The notes beneath the pieces are model-generated. The model ran no database searches. It was not told the origin of the DNA and saw only the letters and a list, made by a program, of their open reading frames with translations. Shown here in pieces: positions 8,574 to 15,885 of a stretch of 64,000 nucleotides of DNA. The translations under genes and the position numbers were made by a program. The number at the start of each line of letters is the position of its first letter. Position 1 is the stretch's first letter. The stretch is from Ruegeria haliotis (GTDB taxonomy: Bacteria > Pseudomonadota > Alphaproteobacteria > Rhodobacterales > Rhodobacteraceae), in assembly GCF_013377785.1 (NCBI RefSeq), contig NZ_JABXWT010000001.1:62001-126000 (forward strand), given 5' to 3'.

Positions 8574-9278
8574 TCAGACCGAACGGGTTATGCCGCCATC
8601 CACCCGGATGTTTTGCCCGGTAATGTAGCCGCCGCCATCAGAGGCAAGCATGGAAATGACCGAGGCGATCTCCTCATAGCTGCGCCCATAGCGGCCCAGC
8701 GGAATACGCGCGCGGAACTCTTCTTTCTCGGGTAGGCTGTCGATGAAACCGGGCAGGACATTGTTCATGCGGATATTGTCCGCGGCATATTTGTCCGAAA
8801 ATAGCTTGGTAAAGGCGGCCAGACCTGCGCGGAACACGCCCGATGTCGGAAACACCGGGTCCGGTTCGAAGGCAGCGAAGGTCGAGATGTTGATGATCAC
8901 CCCGCCGCCCTGCGCCTGCATGATCGGCGTCACCAACCGGGTGGGGCGTACAGCGTTCATGAAATAGACATCCATCCCGGTGTGCCAGTCCTCATCCGAA
9001 AGCTCCAGAACACCCGCGCGCGGACCGTGGCCCGCAGAATTGACCAGCACGTCGACCCTGCCCCAATGCGACATGGCCGCATCCACAAGCTTTTGCAGGT
9101 CGTCATTTGATTGGTTCGATCCGATGACGCCAATGCCGCCCAACTCGCGGGCCAGGGCTTCGCCCTTGCCCGAGGACGACAGAATGCCAACCTTGAATCC
9201 ATCAGCTGCCAATCGGCGAGCGGCATCTGCCCCCATTCCGCTGCCACCTGCTGTGATAAGGGCTACTTTGTCGGTCAT
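8574..9278 (-). CDS. Atypical short-chain dehydrogenase/reductase
   Basis: A 234-residue SDR-fold protein. The cofactor loop TAGGSGMG (9-16), NSAG (80-83) and the C-terminal GYITGQNIRVDGG are clear. The usual catalytic Tyr-x-x-x-Lys is missing: the segment that should hold it reads S146-G-V-F-R150 just before AGLAAFTK, whereas the catalytic Ser position (S132) is kept. Loss of Tyr and replacement of Lys by Arg make ordinary NAD(P)H alcohol or ketone chemistry doubtful; it may bind cofactor without that chemistry or use another mechanism. Its stop is 4 bp from the end of the convergent oxidase gene, and it is divergent from the LysR at 9383, its probable regulator. Confidence 0.85.
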   Translation of the reverse strand: MTDKVALITAGGSGMGADAARRLAADGFKVGILSSSGKGEALARELGGIGVIGSNQSNDDLQKLVDAAMSHWGRVDVLVNSAGHGPRAGVLELSDEDWHTGMDVYFMNAVRPTRLVTPIMQAQGGGVIINISTFAAFEPDPVFPTSGVFRAGLAAFTKLFSDKYAADNIRMNNVLPGFIDSLPEKEEFRARIPLGRYGRSYEEIASVISMLASDGGGYITGQNIRVDGGITRSV

Positions 9279-9382
9279 CGTCTCTCTCCATTTCTTTGCT
9301 GTTATTAAAATGGGCGTGGACGCGCGATTTGACCAATCAGTTCTTCTGCCCTAAAGCTGTAGAAAATCTACTGTTAGGTGAT

Positions 9383-10234
9383 ATGCCTGCTCTTCCACCA
9401 CTCAACGCTTTGCGCGCTTTCGAGGCCTCGGCCCGGCACCTGAATTTTCGCCTTGCTGCTGAAGAGCTTGGCGTGACCCAGGGGGCCGTCGCCCAGCAGG
9501 TTCGCAGCCTCGAGGCGCGATTGGGAGAGCTGCTATTCGATCGCCTGCCGCGCGGTTTGCGCCTGACCGAGGCCGGTCGGCGGTTCCACTCGCCCCTGCG
9601 TCGTGCGTTTCGTTTGATCGAAGGCGCGGTCGAAGAGTTTTCGGATCATCATCAGATAACGATTTCCGTTACCCCCAGTTTCGCCTCGAAATGGCTGGTG
9701 CCCCGGCTGAACGATTTCACCGCTCAGCATCCCGATATTCAAGTTCAAGTCGACGCGAAGGAAGGGCTTGCTGACTTTAGCAAGGATGGTGTCGATATTG
9801 CCGTTCGCCAAAGTCGCAAGCCCATTGCGTCGGACTTGCAAACCGTCCCACTTTTTTCGACCGAGTTTGTAGTCGTTTGCACTCCGGATCTTGCAGCGCA
9901 AGTTACCAACCCATCCGACCTAATGCGACATGTGCTTCTCAGCGACTCTCACGGTCTGTGGCCTTTGTTTCTTGAGAGCGTTGGTGTTTTGGGCAAGCCG
10001 CGCATGATGACCTTTAACCAAACCAGCCTGGCGATTGACGCAGCCATCTCGGGTCAGGGATTCGCATTGGCCAACGCGCCATTGGTTGCGTCTGAACTTG
10101 CATCAGGTAGCCTGGTCACACCATTTGATCAGGTACTGTTCGATGATCTCAGCTTTTATGTCGTGACGCCCAAGAAGCCTCGTCAGCCAGAGCTAGCGGC
10201 AAAAATGCGGGATTGGCTGATTTCTCAGGTCTGA
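9383..10234 (+). CDS. LysR family regulator, GcvA-like
   Basis: A 283-residue LysR regulator starting MPALPPLNALRAFEA, the characteristic opening of GcvA-type proteins. HTH at about residues 5-62 (RLAAEELGVTQGAVAQQVRS), then the effector domain (ISVTPSFASKWLVPRLNDF). The frame is open from 9296, but the ATG at 9383 has AGGTGA close upstream and gives the family-standard start. Divergent from the atypical SDR gene, with about 104 bp between them, so that gene is the first candidate target. Its 3' end overlaps the convergent LysR gene by 10 bp. Effector unknown. Confidence 0.9.
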   Translation: MPALPPLNALRAFEASARHLNFRLAAEELGVTQGAVAQQVRSLEARLGELLFDRLPRGLRLTEAGRRFHSPLRRAFRLIEGAVEEFSDHHQITISVTPSFASKWLVPRLNDFTAQHPDIQVQVDAKEGLADFSKDGVDIAVRQSRKPIASDLQTVPLFSTEFVVVCTPDLAAQVTNPSDLMRHVLLSDSHGLWPLFLESVGVLGKPRMMTFNQTSLAIDAAISGQGFALANAPLVASELASGSLVTPFDQVLFDDLSFYVVTPKKPRQPELAAKMRDWLISQV

Positions 10235-11127
10235 AGAGTGGCGGCAATCGCCTCGATCTTTGTGCGCAACCATCTATGGGCGGGGTCATTTATCGAACGT
10301 TGATGCCAGACCATGTAGACCGAGACCGGCTCGCATTCAAAGGGCAGCGGGGCACAGTCCAGCGCCGCCAGCGGCCCATTCTTCATCAACGCCGTATCGG
10401 TCGAAATCAGACTGCTGCCTTTCACAAAGGGTGGGATGGCGTTGAAATGGGGCAGGGTAACGATTGCGGGCCGGATCTGGCTTTGATCCACGCCGCGCAT
10501 CACCGCCCGAGCGTTTCGCCCATCGGGAAAGCGCACTTCGACGTGATCGCTTTGGCAATAGGCCTGCCAACTGTCAGGCGGCGTGTGTTGGGTGCCATCA
10601 AAATACACCATCAGCGGGCTGGTCAGCAGGCGTTTCTGAAAGATATCCGGCCCGTCCGGCGGCAGCGGCGTCAGCATCAACTGGCATCGATCACTGCGCA
10701 ACAGATCGAGATCGGGGACACCGGAAAGGATGAATTCCAACCGTAACCGAGCCCCATCCGACCGCGTGGCGCGCAGCAGTTCGGGGAAGATCAATTCGCG
10801 CGGCATATCGTTGGTGGCGATCCGGATGTCGATCTCTTCGGCGAGCGGGTCAAAGGGGCGCTCTTCGGTCAAGGCGCGCATCCCGTCCAGAACGCTTTGC
10901 ACCGGCTCTTTCAACGACAAGGCCCGCTCAGTAGGGGTCAGACCCTGACCAGACCTGACAAACAGCGGGTCGCCCAGAACCTGACGCAGTTTGCCCAGCG
11001 TATGGCTGATCGCCGATTGCGTCACGCCCAGCCGGTCAGCTGCCTTCGAGACCGAGCTTTCTTCGAGGATGGTCAGAAAGGTGCGCAGGACCCGTCCGTC
11101 CAGCTCAGTGAAATCAGTTTTGTTCAT
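10225..11127 (-). CDS. LysR family regulator (PcpR/NodD-like), probable regulator of the reductive dehalogenase
   Basis: A 300-residue LysR regulator with HTH at about residues 10-68 (ESSVSKAADRLGVTQSAISHTLGKLRQVLGDPLFVRSGQGLTPT, described in parts: SVSKAADRLGVTQSAIS and DPLFVRSGQGL). This LFVR-type linker is typical of the NodD/PcpR/LinR-like branch that often controls catabolism of aromatic and chlorinated compounds. It starts 75 bp from the reductive dehalogenase gene and is divergent from it, the classic LysR arrangement. The intervening stretch (11128-11202) is AT-rich with the motif ATGATTACTCAT that could be part of a LysR box. The 3' end overlaps the previous LysR by 10 bp, tail to tail. 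Confidence 0.88.
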   Translation of the reverse strand: MNKTDFTELDGRVLRTFLTILEESSVSKAADRLGVTQSAISHTLGKLRQVLGDPLFVRSGQGLTPTERALSLKEPVQSVLDGMRALTEERPFDPLAEEIDIRIATNDMPRELIFPELLRATRSDGARLRLEFILSGVPDLDLLRSDRCQLMLTPLPPDGPDIFQKRLLTSPLMVYFDGTQHTPPDSWQAYCQSDHVEVRFPDGRNARAVMRGVDQSQIRPAIVTLPHFNAIPPFVKGSSLISTDTALMKNGPLAALDCAPLPFECEPVSVYMVWHQRSINDPAHRWLRTKIEAIAATLQT

Positions 11128-11202
11128 ACTATATATGATTACTCATGAATGGTTTTGCTGTCCATGGCGCGTTAGGTGACAGAACCTGACAGGAGGCGCG
11201 CA

Positions 11203-14200
11203 ATGGGAATCCGTTTTTTCTCGGACAAGAACCGACCCGTACATATGGGGTCGTACCCTCTGGAGCGTTTGGCGCGACAGGATCGCCTGCCTGATCTGTC
11301 CAGCGTGCATCCGTTGCCGACGCTCAGTTTTCACCGGCCCGAGCAGCCGGACAGCATCGTCAACGCGATGGGAGAGTTTCAGGCGATGCTGGACGCAATC
11401 CGGGACGGGTTCGTGAACTCTGTGCCGTCGGAAATTCCGGCAGATCCGCAGACGCGCGCCGAACACCTCAAGGCGTTTGGCTATTTCAATGATGCCTCGA
11501 TGATGGGGTGCGGGCCACTGCCATCCGACGCCTTGTTGCCCCAACCGCGCCGCAACCCGGATATCGACCGGCTGGCCCATGCCTTACGCACGCGACAGAC
11601 CAAAACCCTCGCATCCGGGATCGATGTGATCATGGCTGATTTGAAAGACAGCATGGAGGCGACGCCGGGGCCGATCGACAGCCACCGACATGCAATCGTG
11701 TTTTTGTACGAACACAACCGCGACCCGGTGCCGGATGAGCCGGGTACGGATTGGATCATGGATGCGCAGGACCATCGGGCCTGTCTTTTGGCCTCAGAAA
11801 ACGCAGTGGTTATTGCCAACTACATTCGGTTGCTGGGCTTTGATGCACGGGCACATACGACCATGTCGTCCGAAGTAGACCTGCACAGGCTTGCAGTGGC
11901 CTCGGGCTTGGCCTCTGTCGAAGAGGGTGAGGTTGTTGTGCCCTGGCTGGGCAAACGGTTTGGTCTGGCAGCCGTGACCACCGAAATGGAGATCGCGCAT
12001 GATCACCCCTTGCAGTCGATGGCGCAGCAGCCATGGTTCCGGACGCAAGGACCTGCCTGGTGGCTGGGGGCTGGATTTGCCAAGAATGCGCTGAACCGCG
12101 ATGCCTATGCCAAGCGACGATACGTGGACGGCGCGCATCCGTTCGAAAAACTCAAACGCGTGGACAATCCTACCACTTACATTGACGAGGACAACGTCGC
12201 GCGTGTGCCCAAACGGGCCGACATGTTCGCGCGCGCTCAGTTCGGGGACATGGGCAAATCGCTACAGGATGCGGCCAAAGGGGGGCACTACGTGCGCAAA
12301 TCCGCCCCCAGTTTTGCGCAAAGGCGCGCGTTGGGCGCGTTTGTCCTGCTGCAGGATGGCGATAGCGCCGGCACACCGAAACCAACCGATGCTGAACGCA
12401 ACGCCGCGAACATCAAAGCTGCGAGTTATTTTCTGGGTGTCGATGCCGCAGGTCTCAGCCGCTGCCCCGAGTGGAGCTGGTATTCCCACGATGCCACCGG
12501 CGAAGAGATCGTGCCGCCCCACGATCAGGCCATCAGCATGATCATCGATCAGGGCTATGAAACCATGGACGGTTCCAGCGGCGACGACTGGATCGCGGTT
12601 AGTCAGTCCATGCGGGCTTATCTGCGCTTTTCCCTTCTAGGCGGCGTCATCGCCCAGCAAATCCGCAATCTCGGTTACAAAGCCAAGGCACATACGGTGA
12701 TGGATGGCGAGGTGCTTCAACCTCCGTTGTTGTTGTTGTCGGGGCTGGGAGAGGTCAGCCGGATCGGAGAGGTCATCCTGAACCCCTATCTTGGCCCGCG
12801 CCTGAAATCGGGTGTGGTGACGACCGACATGCCGATGAGCCACGATAAGCCCATCGATTTCGGTCTGCAGACCTTTTGCGAAAGCTGCAATAAATGCGCG
12901 CGGGAATGCCCCTCTGGGGCGATCACGGCCGGGCCGAAGTTGATGTTCAACGGCTACGAGATCTGGAAATCTGACAGCCAGAAATGCGCCACCTACCGGA
13001 TCACGACGCCCGGAGGGGCAATGTGCGGACGGTGCATGAAAACCTGCCCGTGGAACCTCGAGGGGATATTCAAGGAACGCCCCTTCCGCTGGGCGGCGAT
13101 GAACCTGCCGCAAGCAGCACCTGCCTTGGCCAGACTGGACGACGCGGTGGGGAATGGCGGTTTGAATGACACCAAGAAATGGTGGTGGGATATCGAGCTT
13201 CAGGAGGACGGTGCCTATCGACCATCGGCCCACGCATTAAATCGGCGTGACCTGCAAAAAGATCTGGACCTGAAATACGAGGATCAGACCCTGGCCGTAT
13301 ACCCTGCCTATCTTGCCCCGCACCCCTGGCCCTATCCCTTCGCGATGGACCGCGAGGCCGGGATTGCCGCATATGGGGCGATGGTTACGGCAGATGAATA
13401 CAAGGCCCGCAAGGTCGCAGGCGATATGTGCATGGTGCACCGCTACCAAATCGCCGGTGACGCCCCGGTGATGCGCGTCGAACTGACCAAGGTCGACAAG
13501 ATGACGGCGGATGTCACGAAATACGAGTTCTCAGGCCTTGATGGTGCGCCCCTGCCGGAATGGACTGCTGGCGCGCATCTGGACGTGTTGGTTGCACCTG
13601 AATTCCTCAGGCAATTCTCGATGTCAGGCGACCCGTCGGACAGGATGTCCTATCAGATCGGCGTCTTGCGTGAGGATGAAGGACGCGGCGGGTCGGCCCT
13701 GCTGCACCGGATTTTTACCGAAGGGCGCAAGGTCTTTGTCTCAAAGCCCATCAATCACTTTGGGCTGGACGAGACGGCAACAAAGACGTTCCTGATGGGG
13801 GGCGGGATCGGCGTCACCCCGATGATCGCCTTTGCGCACCGCCTGCACGCGCTGGGCAAGGAATTCGAGCTGCACTACTCGGCCAGCACCCGGGCAGGGG
13901 CAGGGTATTTGGACGACCTAGCGTCCATGCCCTGGTCGGATCATGTCCACTATCATTTCTCGGATGAAGGAAGCCGCGCCGATCTCGATGCAATTCTGTC
14001 GGGTTGTCAGGACGGTTGGCACGTTTATACCTGCGGGCCGGATCGCTTCATGGATGGCGTCATGCAAGCGTCCGAGCGGCAGGGTTTCCCCGAGGACGCA
14101 CGACATCTGGAGTATTTCTCGGTCCCCGAGCAGCCCGACTATGAAAACCATCCCTTTACGCTCAGGCTGGCGCAATCGGGGCGAGAGCTGCAGGTTCCCG

Positions 14201-14415
14201 CCGACAAGGACGCGGCGCAGGTGTTGAATGAGGCAGGCATTCACGTAGATGTGAAATGCTCAGATGGGATCTGTGGCGTCTGCAAATGCGGGGTGATTTC
14301 CGGTGAAATCGAACACCGAGATTTCGTTCTGTCCGGTAAACAACGCGAAGGTGCGATAATCCTGTGCCAAAGCCGTGCCGCAGAACCGGACGGGGTGGTT
14401 GAGATCGATATCTGA
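11203..14415 (+). CDS. Self-sufficient reductive dehalogenase: corrinoid/2x[4Fe-4S] RdhA fused to FNR-type reductase with [2Fe-2S]
   Basis: A 1070-residue cytoplasmic protein without a Tat signal. Residues about 1-650 form an RdhA-like part with two related corrinoid-domain halves (compare NAVVIANYIRLLGFDARAHT with GGVIAQQIRNLGYKAKAHT, each followed by a LG(K/P)RxxxxxVTT segment), then ferredoxin cysteines C559-C562-C565-C569-P and C608-C611-C615-P with C595 between. Residues about 745-970 are a ferredoxin-NAD(P)H reductase-type flavin and nucleotide module (FLMGGGIGVTPMIAFA, VYTCGPDRFM), and 985-1070 a plant-type [2Fe-2S] domain (C1019, C1024, C1027, C1055). This is the layout of catabolic oxygen-tolerant dehalogenases such as BhbA and Nitratireductor NpRdhA, which remove halogen from halogenated phenolic acids. 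Start: ATG with AGGAGG six bases upstream. No membrane anchor gene is present. Confidence 0.92.
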   Translation: MGIRFFSDKNRPVHMGSYPLERLARQDRLPDLSSVHPLPTLSFHRPEQPDSIVNAMGEFQAMLDAIRDGFVNSVPSEIPADPQTRAEHLKAFGYFNDASMMGCGPLPSDALLPQPRRNPDIDRLAHALRTRQTKTLASGIDVIMADLKDSMEATPGPIDSHRHAIVFLYEHNRDPVPDEPGTDWIMDAQDHRACLLASENAVVIANYIRLLGFDARAHTTMSSEVDLHRLAVASGLASVEEGEVVVPWLGKRFGLAAVTTEMEIAHDHPLQSMAQQPWFRTQGPAWWLGAGFAKNALNRDAYAKRRYVDGAHPFEKLKRVDNPTTYIDEDNVARVPKRADMFARAQFGDMGKSLQDAAKGGHYVRKSAPSFAQRRALGAFVLLQDGDSAGTPKPTDAERNAANIKAASYFLGVDAAGLSRCPEWSWYSHDATGEEIVPPHDQAISMIIDQGYETMDGSSGDDWIAVSQSMRAYLRFSLLGGVIAQQIRNLGYKAKAHTVMDGEVLQPPLLLLSGLGEVSRIGEVILNPYLGPRLKSGVVTTDMPMSHDKPIDFGLQTFCESCNKCARECPSGAITAGPKLMFNGYEIWKSDSQKCATYRITTPGGAMCGRCMKTCPWNLEGIFKERPFRWAAMNLPQAAPALARLDDAVGNGGLNDTKKWWWDIELQEDGAYRPSAHALNRRDLQKDLDLKYEDQTLAVYPAYLAPHPWPYPFAMDREAGIAAYGAMVTADEYKARKVAGDMCMVHRYQIAGDAPVMRVELTKVDKMTADVTKYEFSGLDGAPLPEWTAGAHLDVLVAPEFLRQFSMSGDPSDRMSYQIGVLREDEGRGGSALLHRIFTEGRKVFVSKPINHFGLDETATKTFLMGGGIGVTPMIAFAHRLHALGKEFELHYSASTRAGAGYLDDLASMPWSDHVHYHFSDEGSRADLDAILSGCQDGWHVYTCGPDRFMDGVMQASERQGFPEDARHLEYFSVPEQPDYENHPFTLRLAQSGRELQVPADKDAAQVLNEAGIHVDVKCSDGICGVCKCGVISGEIEHRDFVLSGKQREGAIILCQSRAAEPDGVVEIDI

Positions 14416-14542
14416 CCGATGTCCAGAAGCGACATCCAGAGCCTCAAAAATAGGTCGTTCCAGCCATGGACGCGGGCGGACTGCTGAACTAACGTCCCCC
14501 CGAACCCCAGTGAACCCTGACCAACAGGCGCGAGGTATATTC

Positions 14543-15409
14543 ATGGATTATCACAGCCCTGCCAGCTTTGTCGAAGCCTCGGCGCTGGCGGCAAACGCGA
14601 CAGGCATAACCCGGTTTCTGGCAGGCGGCACCGATGTTCTGGTGCAGCTACGCTCGGATCTGGTGACGCCCGATACGCTGATCGACATCAAGAAAATCAA
14701 CGGTGTGCGCGACATCACCCGCAATGCCGACGGCAGCTGGACCCTGGGCGTCGCGGCAACCGGCGCGGAAATGAGCGAGCATCCAGAGCTTGGCCGCGAC
14801 TGGCCGGGCGTCGTCGAAGCGATGGATCTGATCGGCTCGACTCAGGTGCAGGGGCGGGCGACGCTGACCGGCAACCTGTGCAACGGATCGCCAGCGGCTG
14901 ATTCCGTGCCCGCCATGGTGGCTGCGGGCGTGACGGTGACGGTTACCGGGCCCGATGGTGCTCGTGAGCTTGCGGTCGAGGACATTCCGACCGGGCCGGG
15001 AAAAACGGCGCTGGCCAAAGGCGAGCTGATTTCAGCTGTGAACATCCCTGCACGTGGCGCAAATGGTGGTGACGCTTATCTGCGTTTCATCCCACGGACC
15101 GAGATGGATATCGCTGTTGTAGGCGTTGGCGTGAACCTGCGTCTGGATGGTGACAAAATCATCGAGGCCCGCGTCTCGCTGGGTGCTGTCGCTCCGACCG
15201 TTCTGTTGGTCGAAGATTGCGCCAAAGCCATCATCGGCACGACTTTGGATGAGGTCGCGCTGGACGCGTTGGCCACTGCGGCATCAGCCGCCTGCAACCC
15301 GATCGACGACAAACGCGGCACGATTGAATTCCGTACAGAAGTTGCCGGGGTGCTGGCAAAACGCACCGCGAAAATCGCCTATGCCCGCGCAAAGGGAGAA
15401 CACGCATGA
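14543..15409 (+). CDS. Molybdenum hydroxylase FAD-binding (medium) subunit, CoxM/XdhB-like
   Basis: A 288-residue FAD subunit of a xanthine-oxidase/CO-dehydrogenase-family enzyme. The FAD pyrophosphate loop FLAGGTDVLVQLR (about residues 24-36) and TLTGNLCNGSPAADSVPAM (about 112-130) are hallmark segments. It passes electrons from the Fe-S subunit to an acceptor. The frame is open from 14375, but the ATG at 14543 has GAGG seven bases upstream and gives the usual start MDYHSPASF. It begins 127 bp after the dehalogenase gene, so it may share that transcript or have its own promoter. It overlaps the next subunit by 4 bp. Confidence 0.92.
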   Translation: MDYHSPASFVEASALAANATGITRFLAGGTDVLVQLRSDLVTPDTLIDIKKINGVRDITRNADGSWTLGVAATGAEMSEHPELGRDWPGVVEAMDLIGSTQVQGRATLTGNLCNGSPAADSVPAMVAAGVTVTVTGPDGARELAVEDIPTGPGKTALAKGELISAVNIPARGANGGDAYLRFIPRTEMDIAVVGVGVNLRLDGDKIIEARVSLGAVAPTVLLVEDCAKAIIGTTLDEVALDALATAASAACNPIDDKRGTIEFRTEVAGVLAKRTAKIAYARAKGEHA

Positions 15410-15885
15410 GCAAGTTCCACGTATCCACCCAAGTGAACGGTGACGCGGTCGAATTCCTGTGCGACCCGCGCGAAACCCTGCTGGATTGTCTGCGCGACAA
15501 GCTGAACCTGACCGGTACCAAGGAAGGTTGCGGCACTGGCGATTGCGGGGCGTGTTCGGTCACCGTCGAAGGCCGTCTGGTCTGTTCTTGTCTGATGCTG
15601 GGGGTTGAGGCCGAGGGCAAGCAGATCGAAACGGTCGAGGGGATCGCGGATGGCGACATGCTGCATCCGCTGCAAAAGAAATTCATCGAGTATGCCGCTT
15701 TGCAATGCGGCGTCTGCACGCCGGGCATTTTGGTCGCTGCCAAGTCGCTGTTGGAAAAGAACCCCAACCCGACCGAAGAAGAGACGCGATACTGGCTGGC
15801 GGGTAATCTCTGCCGCTGTACTGGCTATGACAAGATCATTCGCGCCGTGATGGATACGGCGGCTGAACTGCGGGAGGCTTCGTAA
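15406..15885 (+). CDS. Molybdenum hydroxylase [2Fe-2S] (small) subunit, CoxS-like
   Basis: A 159-residue two-cluster iron-sulfur subunit. The plant-type ferredoxin motif appears as CGTGDCGACSVTVEG with a later C in LVCSC, and the second helical-domain cluster as CGVCTPGILV ... LCRCTGYDKI, the standard pattern for this family. It carries electrons from the Mo-cofactor subunit to FAD. The start overlaps the medium-subunit stop (ATGA) and its stop overlaps the large-subunit start (TAATG), so the three are translated as a coupled operon. Confidence 0.95.
   Translation: MSKFHVSTQVNGDAVEFLCDPRETLLDCLRDKLNLTGTKEGCGTGDCGACSVTVEGRLVCSCLMLGVEAEGKQIETVEGIADGDMLHPLQKKFIEYAALQCGVCTPGILVAAKSLLEKNPNPTEEETRYWLAGNLCRCTGYDKIIRAVMDTAAELREAS

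Noticed and set aside
11176..11202. An earlier GTG start for the reductive dehalogenase
   Set aside because: The ATG at 11203 has a full AGGAGG six bases upstream, which overlaps the extension.
14418..14436. GATGTC/GACATC hairpin after the dehalogenase as a terminator
   Set aside because: Weak 6-bp AT-containing stem without a T-run; cotranscription with the hydroxylase cannot be excluded.
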